Shown: in pieces, positions 23,648 to 34,954 of the stretch
How positions within the stretch are numbered: position 1 is the stretch's first letter
Layout of the letters: each line of letters starts with the position of its first letter
Assembly (NCBI GenBank): GCA_025738555.1
Contig: JAOVFP010000013.1
Location: forward strand, 3,596,001 to 3,660,000
Direction: 5' to 3'
Length of the DNA stretch: 64,000 nucleotides
Origin: Cyathus striatus
Lineage: Eukaryota; Basidiomycota; Agaricomycetes; Agaricales; Nidulariaceae
Notes under the pieces: generated by a model
The model's input: the letters and a program-made list of their open reading frames with translations, nothing else
Database searches by the model: none
What the model was told of the DNA's origin: nothing
Made by a program: the position numbers and the translations under genes

Positions 23648-24764
23648 CTCACCATGTCTCAGAGCAAGTGTGTTGTCAATGTGAGTACATGATTTTTCCT
23701 TTTCCTTTAATGCAAATGCAGTAGCAATTGATCCATCCTTAGATTTTTCAAGGACTTCCCTTGCCTTACCTACATCACACACTTCCATAGCTGCATCAAC
23801 AGCATCATCACCCCAGCAAGTTCTTGTGTGCCTATGCATATTGCTAGTTGACTTAGCATTGCCAGTGTCCAGGAAGTGTCAAATTGTCTTCAACTTCTTG
23901 CATGTCTTCTTGAGACAGTGAAATTTGTGGTAATGGTGACCTTCATGGTACCCAATATTGGGAACAGGGTGGTAAAATGCATAAACAGGTGACATCCAAT
24001 CAGATTTTAATCACACTATGAAAGTTATTAGTAAATGTACATGTACAGAGATGTAACTGTACCTAGCTTGTCCTCTGATGTCTCAAGTACTTCTCTCTCA
24101 TTGTTTTCATCTGTCTTGTCATCATTATCTTCATCAGATATATCAATGACAGTTGTGTGGTGTGATGGATTCTGAGTTCTGGGATGTGATGATCCAGGGA
24201 ATGCATGAACTGGGCTGGTGACAGCAGCTGGCATGATGGATGATACCTGAATGACCAGAGGTATGTCATTATGTTCATTAAGTGAGTACATATAACTTAC
24301 CTGTACTGCTGTAGGCAATGAGGCCACTTCAGGATCACCAGAGACTGTCTCAGGAGGCAGCTTCATTTTTGCCTTTGACTTGAAGAAAGACTTCAAGCCT
24401 TTAGATTTCTTTTTTGCCGGCTTTTCCTGTGTAATAGACTAGTTAGTTGTTGAACCTTACATACATAACAAAATGGGGATGTTACTGCCATGCTAATAGA
24501 ACTCTGATCATCAGAGTCTACTGTATTTTTAGGCCACTTCTTTGGCATCAGAGATCTAATTGCCACTCTGGTAGCTTCAGATACCACTGGCATATGGCCT
24601 ACTCTTGTGGGAATGGGGTCAGACATTTGACTTGTATAAATGAATGGATGTGTATAAATGAATGTGAGAGTATGTTTGAGAGCCAGAGCAGCAAAAAAAC
24701 TTTTTTTCTGTTGTTGCTTGGTATTTGGATGTGTTTTGTTGGTGTTACATGTGTTTTAATCTAG

Positions 24765-24868
24765 CTACTGGCAGGTCATGGGTTACTTCAGGCTGACCCA
24801 CACATGTACCTGCCAGCACCCTTACCTGTAACCCTTGTGGGTTTGCTCAACCCATGCACAACCCTACT
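24765..24868. repeat. hAT-type element right terminus
   Basis: It ends AACCCATGCACAACCCTA, whose complement TAGGGTTGTGCATGGGTT matches the right end of the 5.8-kb element at 45232. It sits between the two hAT transposase remnants. A matching left end was not found. Confidence 0.55.
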
Positions 24869-24889
24869 GGATACAGATATAACACTCTC

Positions 24890-26185
24890 CACATCTTCAA
24901 TTTGATCTGACTGTATTTGCTGCTATTTGAATAGCCTTCTTCTTTATTGGCTGCCTGAAGAAGAAAGCTATGAAACTCTAAACATTGTATCAGTTAAAAT
25001 ATTTATTTCTGAAATGCAATCCACCTACCTTTGCAACTAAATTGATAATATGAGCAAAGCATCTAGTTTGGGATGACATCCCTTCAAATTCTGGAAGATA
25101 ATCAGGTAGACTATGAGCTAGACCATCACAGTTAGCTGCATTATCCATGCAGAGCACATGAATTTTAAGGCCAAAGCATTTTATACAATCAGCCAGAACC
25201 TCTGCAAGGTATTGACCACTATGGCTTTTGGTAAGCCTAATTGTTGACCATCAGTATATGATAATATAATGTTTGAAAATTGCTTACTGAATAAACTCCA
25301 ATACAGCAACTCCATCCACATACCAAATAATAACTACACCAAGATAGGAAATGGTGATGGGTTCAGTCCACTTGTCCAAAGCAATATGAACTGAAATTCC
25401 TAATTTCTGTCAACTATGAGTATGATTAATTTTAATTCATATGAGATTTAATTCCTACCAAAAAGTACTCCTTAACATGCTTCAAAAACTTGATGTATAA
25501 AGCATGTATGTCACAATTAATTGTAATAGGAAGTGGGATTTTGGTACCAGAACATAACATTTCCACTTCCTTCTGATATTCTTTATCCAAAACAAAGTTG
25601 AATGGATGAGAGTGCATGATGGGCCACTTCAGAATACTGTAAGAAAGGAGTGATTGCAGACTTAGAAGATGTAGTGAACTGTGGGCCACTGAAGCATTCA
25701 TCACAAGTATCCATATATTTGTGTAAATTGCTTGTGCCATATGCTGTATTCAGTCATTCACATGTAAGTTCAGGATGTTCTTTCAGAGTCCTGGTTTTGC
25801 ATCTAAATACAAGGTCCATAACACCTGGTTGGCCATCTCCTCTTGGTTTGCACTGGATAGATACATTGTAGTGATTATATACATCAGACCACCAGGTAGC
25901 ACACATGCCTTCTAATTTAATTTTTGGTAATTTTGTGAATTATTTGGGCAGGCTGTAACTCACCTATAATATCTTTATCTGACATATCCCACACCTCAGC
26001 ATCACTTTTTTTTGATAGCTTAACTGCATTCTTCTGTTGTCTGCTTTTGATAGGAGAAATAATAACCAGAGCAGTAATAACACCTGATATGTCTTCTGGA
26101 GTTGGTGTATGGAATCTAGTACTGGTTGGGTAGTTGGTGCTTTGGCAGAGCAACCCTTCCCACATGTACCCTTAGGTGGCATGAT
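24890..26185 (-). pseudogene. hAT transposase 2, 3'-truncated
   Basis: On the minus strand an N-terminal part begins near 26182 (MPPKGTCGKGCSAK). A long decayed middle follows. The hAT catalytic-domain segments are ALDKWTEPITISYLGVVII (about 25330-25390), DNAANCDGLAHSLPDYLPE and CFAHIINLVAKV (about 25030-25150). Several frame changes and stops are present. The gene breaks off near 24890, next to a hAT-type element terminus, so the dimerisation domain is missing. Confidence 0.7.
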
Positions 26186-26189
26186 ATGA

Positions 26190-26440
26190 AAGTGCAGGGT
26201 AGGAATGAAAATGATAGGGAGTTGATCTCAGGGTCTTGAAGCACTTCAAATTCTAAAAATACATCATTGATGACATGTCAGTAACTAGTTAGCTGAGTTT
26301 AAAAATTACTTCTAAATTTATATATGTATAATTACAGATATGACAGGATCTGCAGATAATACCATACTTTATCTGAATGGATATATATCCATACAGTAAA
26401 CCGGATATGGTTAAATAACCGATTTTCGCCCAGCCATGTT
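26190..26440. other. Unassigned sequence
   Basis: AT-rich sequence between hAT transposase 2 and the MITE. No gene is seen. Confidence 0.4.
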
Positions 26441-26441
26441 A

Positions 26442-26715
26442 CTGTATCAGTATGACCAAGTGTTCAGTGACATGTCACATAGGGTCATGAACAGGAACAG
26501 ATGTCCTGTTTGTCACATGTCACAGAGCATTTTGAACAGAGATACAGTGAAAATTTGAGGTTAAGGTTGAATTTTCAGCTACTTGCTTCACTCACATAGA
26601 TCCCCATGAACACTTACAACTTTCATCATACCTGGCATGGCCCTTTGAACAGAAGGTCTAAGTGTTCATGGCTATCACACTGAAAAGTGACAAACACTTG
26701 GTCATATTGATACAG
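26442..26715. mobile_element. MITE, TA target duplication (copy 2)
   Basis: 274 bp with near-perfect inverted ends of about 23 bp, starting CTGTATCAGTATGACCAAG at the left. The complement of the right end is CTGTATCAATATGACCAAG. It is bounded by TA on both sides (26440-26441 and 26716-26717) and related to the insertion at 1533-1809. Confidence 0.85.
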
Positions 26716-26875
26716 TAGTCCCTAGTCAGAACACATGATTTCATAGCAGGTTATAGTGTATTATTCTTCACACATAAATTGACATGTGCATAGATGTGAG
26801 AGGGAGGGGTCTCTGAGTGCTCTTCTACAAAAAAGGGACTAACTAAGACAATTATAGAGATGAGTGATACAAAGC

Positions 26876-27168
26876 TGTCATATCTATGACAATTGTCCCA
26901 GAACCATTGAAGTCAACTCCAGGTTTACTCCAGATTATGTATGTTTCCTCTGATTATGTGTTATTGTTATATATCAAATGCTATAACCTCCAATGTATAC
27001 TTGTATATTGTTTACTTGTCATTATATTATTTACCTCATTCTTATTCCTCATTAGTTTTACCTTGTTCTCCAAACTTGGCCTTTTACCCATGATTATAAT
27101 TAAGAGGCATACTACTAGTCTACTGTAGTCTACATTCTATGGAGTTTACTTATTCCTAGAGTGCCACA
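26876..27168. repeat. LTR-A copy 3, 3'-truncated
   Basis: Begins TGTCATATCTATGACAATTG and follows the LTR-A sequence to about the GTGCCACATA motif, with several internal deletions, then similarity stops. No target duplication. Confidence 0.7.
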
Positions 27169-27169
27169 T

Positions 27170-27675
27170 AGGGCTGTACACTGTCACTGTACAATACAGT
27201 TATACAGTACCTGTATATACAGGCCTGTAACTATCCTGTCAAGGCTTTGGAGACTTTTCAATATTATACAGTTATGGCAGTTTCAGCCATATGGAGACCA
27301 TATAAAGTTATATGCTCTACTCAAAAACTTGGTTGGAATGGGACATGACAGATAGCTATATACTACTCAAAAACTTGGTTGTATAGTGGGATTTAAGTAG
27401 GATTCTTTGCTATTTTCACTCCAGTCTATTGTTTGCAAGCATGCATGATATGACTCAAGGTCATAAGGAATAGCACTACTTACTTTGTGCCCACTAGTAT
27501 GACTGTCAACATTTTCAGTGCCTGTCTCTTTCTCAAAATATTACCTACACATTTTACATTCTGCAAGTGCATTGTTATGGAGAAGAGGGTAGATAATTTT
27601 CATTTTATTTGGCTATTGCTTACTGTGATTCTGAGTGTTTGAAATACCAAGAACTTGTCACTTAGCCACATGTTT
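27170..27675. other. Unassigned sequence
   Basis: No gene. CTACTCAAAAACTTGGTTG occurs twice at about 27317 and 27362, a short direct repeat of unknown meaning. Confidence 0.4.
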
Positions 27676-27679
27676 CAAC

Positions 27680-27960
27680 TGACTATTAGAGAGTCAGTTG
27701 ATAGTCAGTTGATAGTATCAGAGAGTTGATTGATAGTAAGATGAGACTTAGTTGAGACTCAGGTGAGAGTCAGTTGATAGTCAGATTATAATTACATACA
27801 AAATAGAGTAATTGTTAGTCTCACCTTACTCTCACCTTACTATTAGCTTACTCTTATTCAATCTGGTATCAGATACTAATCTGAGAGTTGATTGATACAA
27901 TTTCACCTGACTATCATCTGACTATCAATTAAATTTGTATGAGTTATTGGTGTAAAATAG
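27680..27960. repeat. GAGAGTCAGTTGATAGT-type tandem/inverted repeat, left part
   Basis: Degenerate repeats of GAGAGTCAGTTGATAGT and its complement CTGACTATCA. The same kind of sequence continues at 37726-37910 on the other side of the foldback element and the Ty3/gypsy insertion, so this array was probably continuous before those insertions. Confidence 0.65.
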
Positions 27961-28086
27961 ACTCCATGTAGATTCCACCTGATCACTATAGTTTTCCACA
28001 GTTATAACACTTACCTAGACTATAGTTTCCCACAGTCATTACACATGTCACAATGTGTGACATGTGTGACATATTGAAAAAAGTGG

Positions 28087-28427
28087 ACTTCCTGAATGAC
28101 ACACTAGGACAAGTGTGCACAGTTATCACACTTACCTAGACTATAGTTTCCCACAGTCCTCACACATGTCACATATTGTGACATGTGTGACACGTTGTCA
28201 CAGTATCATAGTCATCACACTTATCACACTTTTCATGTATTGTCACGCTTGTTCCAACATGTCACACATGTCACACTTTTTCCAGCATATCACATAGTGA
28301 CAAGTGTGACAAGATGTGTCACACAAGTCACAATTTTTCAACGTGTCACACAAGTCACGCTTTTTCCAACATGTCACAAGTCACACTTTTCCCAGCATGT
28401 CACGCTTTTGGGAAAAGTGTGACTTGT
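28087..28427. mobile_element. Foldback element, left arm
   Basis: From ACTTCCTGAATGACACACTA to about 28355 this is an inverted copy of 37447-37725. It is dense in TGTGACATGTGTGACA-type self-complementary motifs. The element, about 625 bp without the insertion, has been split by the 9.0-kb Ty3/gypsy element at GTGAT. A partial repeat of the arm lies just outside at 28013-28069. Confidence 0.75.
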
Positions 28428-28432
28428 GTGAT

Positions 28433-29095
28433 TGTCACGACCGTGCCCCTAACCTGACTTGGCGGCAGAGTACAAGAAGGTGACTGCGGAGAAACAAGGG
28501 GTGAGTATGGGACGAAAGCAGAGAATGAGAACTCAGGGGGTAGGACTTTGGCTTCAGCTTATGTGCTGTGCCCCTGGGATTCCTGGTCCTGTATTTTGGA
28601 GTAAGGGCAAGCCCTTTGGAGAAGATGAGAGACAAGGGGATGAGAGATGTAACTCAAGTCAGACTGAAGGGTGAGGACATAGTTCAATATGAAACTGAGG
28701 ACTAAGTACAGATTGAGTACTACTTAAATACTAGAGACTTGGAGTAAGTAAAGGCCGCTGGCCAAGGCCAGCGGAGAAGTACAGTCAGGGTAGGCGTACG
28801 TAGAATGAAGACTATAACTAATTAAACATAATAAAACACGTCGGAGAAGTGAGCGCATATGGCGGTGTAAAGTAAAACAGATAGTGGTGCACTTAAGAAT
28901 GATAAGTGACTCACTATGAGATGTATACTACAATACTGAGGGGATAGCTCAGTAGGGCGGAAGAAAGGAAATGAAAGTAATCTATGTACAGTAAGCAATA
29001 AGTAATACTAAAAGCATAAGCAAGGTTCAGAGTAAACAAAGAATAAGGTGGAGTAAGGCATAGGAGTCCGGAAGTAGGTGATATGGGATATGACA
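28433..29095 (-). repeat. LTR-B of the complete element, 3' LTR for gag-pol
   Basis: 663 bp, TGTCACGACC to GGGATATGACA on the plus strand. On the plus strand it lies upstream of the antisense gene starting at 29277 and may provide its promoter. Confidence 0.95.
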
Positions 29096-29110
29096 GTATT
29101 TCCCCCTTAA
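29096..29110 (-). other. Polypurine tract
   Basis: On the minus strand TTAAGGGGGAAATAC directly precedes the left LTR, as expected for the plus-strand DNA primer of an LTR retrotransposon. Confidence 0.65.
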
Positions 29111-29276
29111 GGCCGAGCCTTGAGGCCTGAGCATGTGATCAAACAATAAGCTTTTGAAAATTTGATCAGTGTTTTGACTATCAGGTCCGGGTATATAAAG
29201 GTCAGCTGTGGTGGAGAAGTCAAACCCATCTTTTACCCCATTGTAATAACTCCTTAACACGTGACTGCTTTAAACA

Positions 29277-30925
29277 ATGTCTTCCACTTTGCAGTCGAAT
29301 GAAGTCCCTACTTGCGAGGAGAAACTTAGGTTAATTCTTCACAAATGAGCGGAGCTGGAAGCTCTTGAGAAGGAGTTGAGGGGTGTCGAGAGGGAAAAAA
29401 CGGAGAGTGAGGCGGCGAAAGAGGCTGAGCAAGTTGGAATGGAGAAGGACGCAATGGAGGTGGACGAGAGAGGAGAGTTAGGAGTAATAAGGGAAAAGAC
29501 ACGTGAGCAGGCTGCAGTCAAGGCCAGAGTGGTACAGACCATGGCAAGGCTAACTGGTCACCCAGCGGAGGAAACGACAGAGGAGGAGGTTAGACTGGCC
29601 TCACATCTGGAGTATGAGACAATGGTAGCAAGGTTGGGAATAATGTTATTTAGTCCAGAGTGGGTGGAAAGGTCCTTACATTACCACAGGGAGGCCGACA
29701 GCTTGGTGATGATGGTGGACAACTCAACTCCAGTGGAGAAAGTGGTGGAGCAGGCATTGGCAGAGGTAGGGCCTATGAGGGTAGGAGTTTCAACTCCTGT
29801 AGTAGAGTCGATGGTAACAACCACTTCACAGGTAGGTACATACATGACCGTGGAGCAGATTGCTGACCGTGAACGCACCGTTCAGCAGTTGGAGGCCAAA
29901 GGCCACACCATAACTCTGGAGGAAGAGGTGGGGAAGAACATCCAGCAGGTGGAGAACGAGGGTGGCTCCAAGAGGAAGCACACCAATATGAATCTGGAGG
30001 ACACAACAGAGATGACACCAAAACCGCCAAGGAAGAAAATGACGACCTGGACTTCCCAGTGTAAAGGGGTGAAGAGCAAGGCTCTGATTGACGATGAGGC
30101 AGTGGAAGACAATGCTAGCAGTAAGGCTAGCCAGTCTGGAAGCAAGAGTCATACCGGCACAGAGAGCCAGGCTGGGGACAAATCCGACGTTGAGGTGGAA
30201 GAAGTGAGGGCATCGGTGGAGAAGAAAGGTAAAAGTGTGGAGAAGACAAAGATGGCTGCAGAGAAGAAGGAGAAAGAGGCCTATGTACTACCCAAGGTCC
30301 CCTGCAGTGAATGCAGTAAGTTCAGCAGGGAGTGCTTGTTGGATCTTGAGTAAGTTGTTCATTTCTTATTCCGGAGTTGTTTTGACTTGCTCCTAGGGGA
30401 AAGAAGATGAACCACAAGGTGTGTGAGGCGTGTTGGACAAAGAAGGGGAGATGCGTCAACAAGGGAATAATGTGGGGGACTGTAGTCCCGGGAAACGCAG
30501 AGGAGTGGAGAATTGGTCTGGAGAAGATGAAGACCGGTGGTGTGGGGCAGGAGAAGCTGGTGGAGGAGTTGCAGATGCAACTGGTGGTGGCAAGGTCAAA
30601 GTTAGAGGTCTCGGAGAAACAGGTGGATGAATGGTGGACCAAGGTGAAGATGTTCGATGCTGAGTGCAAGATTCTGAGGGACCAGCTGTACCTAATGGAG
30701 AATGAGTGCGACAAGCTGGCACTTCAGCTCAACTCCGGGAACCCCTTATCAGACATGCTGATGGAGGCCTTGGGGAGGAATGTCAGCATGCACACAGAGT
30801 TGATGAGTACATTGAACAGGTTGATGATGACCACACAGGCAGCAGAAGAGGGTACTCCAGCAGAGACTAATGAGTCCAGGAGTAATGAAGAGGAACAAGA
30901 GGAACAAGATGAAGATGAAGAGTAG
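29277..30925 (+). pseudogene. Spliced antisense gene in the retrotransposon; zinc-cluster-like, coiled-coil protein
   Basis: ATG at 29277 opens a frame that meets a single TGA (29346-29348) where CGA is likely, then stays open to 30349. A 47-nt intron, 30350-30396, starts GTAAGT and ends CTAG. Splicing joins GA to G and keeps the frame to TAG at 30923-30925. The product would be 533 residues. Residues 23-60 and parts of the C-terminal half are charged and heptad-like. Cysteines at 343, 346, 353 and 367, 370, 377 give C-x2-C-x6-C-x13-C-x2-C-x6-C, close to the fungal Zn2Cys6 pattern though the linker is one residue over the usual range. The intron lies inside this motif. The C-terminus is acidic. 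The gene is convergent with pol; their stops are 325 bp apart. Function is unknown. DNA or chromatin binding is only an inference. Confidence 0.7.
30350..30396 (+). other. Predicted 47-nt intron of the antisense gene
   Basis: Donor GTAAGT, acceptor CTAG, with a TTGAC branch-like motif near 30383. Without splicing the frame stops at once (TAA at 30351). With splicing it joins two long open frames and completes the six-cysteine motif. Confidence 0.75.
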
Positions 30926-31249
30926 TGTACAGTAGGCAGAAAAAATGTAAATACTTGTTTTGTGGAGTTTTAATGATTTTTTGGCATGAGGAGAACGAAC
31001 AGTAAGAGTAAACAGGAAGATGGAGTAAAGAGAAACACCTTAGGAGAAAACCAATACAACCCCATACTTCCACTCTCAGCCCACCTCGTTAAGTATGCAA
31101 AGTGACGAATCAGCTATGCTTATTAAACATAGTGGTCATCATGCAAGTGGTGTCCGGAGAAGTGTCAATCTTCAACCTTTGGTCAAGAAGACGGATACGG
31201 ATATACAATAAACTATAGCAGAGAAATGAAAAATGTAAGCAGAGAAAGT

Positions 31250-34200
31250 CTATGTAACAAGAGTAGAAGGATCAGGCTTATCGGGATAACAAGCATGAAA
31301 TTCCTCTATGAGTTCTGTAGCATGTTCTACTTCAGTGGCAGCCAACCAAGTGAGTTCTTCATTGGTTCCTTCATAACCAGTCCATCAGACTAAGTAATGA
31401 AGAGGACATTTCTTGAACCGGCAATCGAGCTTGGAGTCGCAGATCTCACTGATCTCGAACTCGATATCTCCATCGATTTCCACTGGGGGAGGCAGAGCTA
31501 TCCCTCGACCAGGGATGGTGTTTTCAACTGCGGGCTTGAGCATAGAAACATGGAATATGGGGTGTACAGCTCAGAAATTGGAAGGGAGTCTAAGAGTGCA
31601 GGAGTAGGTACCAGTTTTGGCAATGATCTCAAAGGGACCGTAATACTTTTCAGCCAATTTCTTGAAAGGGAAAGTGGTGTTGAAGAACTTAGCACAGACA
31701 AAGGCTTTAGTTCCAACTTTGAACTCTGGGGCAGGCAAGCAACAGTTGTCTGCTCCAACCTGATAGCACTTCTGAGCAAGTGCTATTTCGGCCTTGAGGT
31801 TTTTATGAAGTTCCTGAAGATCCACGGCGTAGTTCCTAGCATGAACGGAGGTAACATCACATTCGGGATAAACTGTAATCTGTGGATGATAACCCTTAGT
31901 GGTCGAGCTCGGTGTATTGTTATACGCGAACTCAGTGATGGGAAGGAGATCAGCCCAGTTGTCCTGCTGGTAATTGCAGTAAATGCGGAGGTACTGCTCT
32001 AGGACTTGGTTAATGCATTCAGTTTGTCTGTCACCTTCTGGATGATATCTGGAGGTACAGTGTAGGTTAATGTCAAGAACCTTACCAAGAGACCAGAAGA
32101 AGTGGGAGATGAACTCCGAACCACAATTGGAGGTAATGTGGCTGGGAACACCATGCTTAGAGAATATGTGCATGACAAAGAGCTTAGCGAGCTGGGCGGA
32201 GGTGATGGTGTTATGGCAAGGGATGAATATAGCTTGCTTGCTAAGGCGGTCAACAATAACTAGGATTGAATTGTACTTATCAAATCCAGAGATGGGAAGC
32301 GTTTCAATGAAGTCCATAGATATAGAGTTCCATGGGCACTCCGGAATAGGGAGTTGCTTCAAGGTACCATAGGGACGGTGACACTGTGGTTTAGACCGTA
32401 AGCAGATGGTGCAAGACTTACAATAGTCCTTGACATAAGTACAGAGTCCAGGCCAAGTATATTCCTGTCGAATATTATCCAAAGTCTTGTTCTGACCAGG
32501 ATGTCTGGTGAGTAAATGGTCATGTTTGTACTGGACAACATGAAGGCGGAGAGAATCGTCGTCTGGGACATAAATTCAGTTGTCAAGGCAGAGTAAGCCA
32601 TCTGAACCGACAGACCAATGATTAGTGGGATTGCAAAGGTGGATAGATGTGACAGTGTCTAGGGGTTGGGCAGTGAGGATGTCGTGGTGGAGTTGCTCAA
32701 CATCCATAATGATGCTAGCATGGAGAACAGGATGAAGGAGTGTGGTGGCACAGATAGAGGCAATGAGCTGTTCTTGGGTAAAAACAGGGTGAAAATTGTG
32801 TGGATTGACTTTGGCATAGTCATTATTCCCCCCTTTAGGGTAGACGTCCCATCATCTAGTTAAAGCATCAGGTTTTGCACCAAGTTTCCCTGGGTGGAAA
32901 CGAATAACCAGATTGAACTGAGACAAGTACTCTGACCAACAAGCCTGGCGGCGAGTGAGGATCTTGGTGGTGGAGAAATACTCTAAGTTTTTATGGTCAG
33001 TAACCACATCAACTGGAGTACCAGAACCTTCCAAGTAGTGTCGCCAGACACGAAAAGCTTCAAAAATAGCCAGGAGTTCCTTGTTGTGGGTGTTGTAATT
33101 CAGTTCAGGAGCAGTGAAGGTACAGGAATGGAACACAATGGGGTGAATATCGCCATCATCAGTGACAATAGAGAGGATTGCTCCAAGAGCATAGTCGGAG
33201 GTGTCAGTCTCTACAATGATCTGGGCATCAGGGACCCAATGAGTGAGTACGGGGGCTGTAGTGAAGGCGTCCTTAAGTTTCTCGAACGCCAAATGGCAAG
33301 CCAGAGAAAAGTCCCACTTCAAGCCCTTGCAGGTAAGACAAGTGAGAGGCACTACAATATTGGAGTAGTGCTGGATAAAGCACCTATAGAAGTTGGCGAA
33401 CCCAAGGAAAGACTGAATGTCTTTAACCTTCTTAGGTTCGGGCCAATCCCTAATGGTTTGGACTTTATCCTGGGACATAGTGAGGCCACCCAGAGAAAGG
33501 ACATAACCTAAGTACTCAACAGATTCAGTGTGAAATTCACACTTGTCTGCCTGGGCATAGAGCTCATGTTGGCATAAATGCTTTAGAACTTCTTTAACAT
33601 GCTGTTTGTGCTCCTCGAGACTATCAGAGTAGATTAGTATATCATCGAGGTAGACTGTAACGCACACATCGAGCATGTCCTTGAAGATGTCGTTCATGAA
33701 ACATTGGAAAGCTGCAGGTGCATTGGTGAGTCCAAATGGCATGACTAGCCATTCAAATGAGCTATAGCAAGTACAAAAAGCAGTCTTCCACTCATCTCCA
33801 TCAGCGATGCAGACTAAGTGGTAAGCATGGCGGAGATCGATCTTGGTGTAGATTCTAGCCTTGCAAGGAGAGTCAAGGAGGTTGGAAATAAGGGGAAGGG
33901 GATATCAATCCTTTTTGGAGATTGCATTAAGCCCACGGAAATCGACACAGAGTCGAAGGGATCCATCTTTCTTCCAGACAAAGAGCACTGGTGCTCCATG
34001 TGGAGAACAAGAAGGACGGATGAAACCAATCCGGAGATGTTTGTTGATGAACTCTCGTAGAGAGGCCAACTCAGACTGCGAGAGTGAATACACAGTACCA
34101 ACTGGAGGAGACATACCTTCCTCCAAGTTGATCCGGAGATCGTAAGGGCGATGCAGAGCAAGAGTGTCTGCTCATGTTTTGCTGAAGACGTCAGCGAACT

Positions 34201-34954
34201 TGTGGTATTCCAGAGGAATACTAGAAAGGTCCACAGCTTCTGCGGCCGTGGCAGTGGCAGAAGCTGAAACTACGGCACCGACTTGTATCCTAAACATCTG
34301 CGAGCCTGTGAGCTTACTAGCCCGGAGAAAAGCTGCAGCATTAATGAGTGAGATACTAGGAGGTGGACTATTGTCTGACAGAGGAACAGAAGATGAAGCT
34401 GGTGATGGAGGGGTTTGCAAGGAGGCAGATGCCTTCAGTGCAGGTGTCAACAAAGACAGAGAAGATTCTCCTAGAACCAGGGTTTGGAAGCCAAGTATAT
34501 GTCTCTCAGTCCAGTCAATCAACGGATTGTGTTGGGAGAGCCAGTTAAATCCTAATACCATGGAGCAGAAAGAATCAAGCAGAGTTACATAGAAATCAAT
34601 ATCCATGCATTCACCAGTAGGAAATGTTACAGATAATAAAATACTCTCTGTAAGTATGGAGTTAGAGGTACCATCAAAAAGTTTCAGTGCAATGGGAGGG
34701 ACCAGAGTTGTGGGGAGGTTGTGCTCCCTCACAAACAACGAGTCAGCAAAACAATGGGTTGAACCAGAATCGATGAGTGAAAGGAAGGAAAGAGGCATAT
34801 CCGGCACAGCTGGAGAAAATGAAGTCAAAGGAATATTTACAGCTTGGGGATCATAAAGAGTGGATGCATTTAGTCTTATCTCCTTAGGTGCACAGGAGAG
34901 ATTAATGCAGCCCTCAGCCTGTGCGGAGTCACTGGAGCCGCTCTCTATTTTTTT
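31250..34954 (-). pseudogene. pol: Ty3/gypsy pol: protease-RT-RNase H-integrase-chromodomain
   Basis: A single minus-strand frame in the -1 register relative to gag. Protease: LIDSGSTHCFAD (about 34790). [18 protein letters not shown] (about 33960), MPFGLTNAPAAF and catalytic YLDD at 33641-33652. RNase H: VETDTSDYALGAIL. Integrase zinc-binding part near 32480-32540, then core with MDFIETLPISGFDKYNSI and TSNCGSEFISHF: the second catalytic Asp is Asn here, consistent with CpG decay of a GATCGT-like codon pair. The chromodomain ends with WTGYEGTNEELTW near 31340-31385. The natural TAG is at 31250-31252. Six TGA codons (34172, 33905, 32852, 32576, 31571, 31385) interrupt it, each where relatives usually have arginine. 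No TAA or TAG interrupts. The first residues come from frameshifting at 34948-34954. Confidence 0.9.

Larger units (their letters stand above)
19988..24626 (-). pseudogene. hAT transposase 1, several exons, interrupted twice
   Basis: The minus strand starts at ATG 24626 (MSDPIPTRVGHM). Exon-like blocks follow to about 24030, rich in Lys then acidic (DISDEDNDDKTDENNE). A BED-type zinc finger segment with CLKKTC and NMHRHTRTCWG lies at 23780-23920, then EIVWWVAESLWPFNIVEE (about 22890-22955). At 20550-21240 come the hAT core segments, including CDNAANNDIMVQNLD (about 20965-21005). The C-terminal part LKEATMFFSNSMPNIVDVIP and LNRYYSKTDDAEIYHIAM occupies 19995-20220. Introns with GTAAGT or GTGAGT donors separate the blocks. 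A solo LTR (23007-23647) sits in one intron and a 1.4-kb inverted-repeat element (21266-22690) in the coding part. TGA codons at plausible arginine sites make it a pseudogene. Confidence 0.75.

Noticed and set aside
27680..28430. CRISPR-like array
   Set aside because: Repeats are degenerate and self-complementary without constant repeat-spacer lengths, and the genome is eukaryotic.
28435..28674. Open frames on both strands inside LTR-B copies (also 36792-37031 and 50680-51039)
   Set aside because: They repeat in every LTR copy, differ in length with point changes and match no protein.
29346..29348. TGA at 29346 as evidence that the antisense gene starts only downstream
   Set aside because: The frame upstream to ATG 29277 is in register and the TGA follows the same CGA decay seen in gag and pol.
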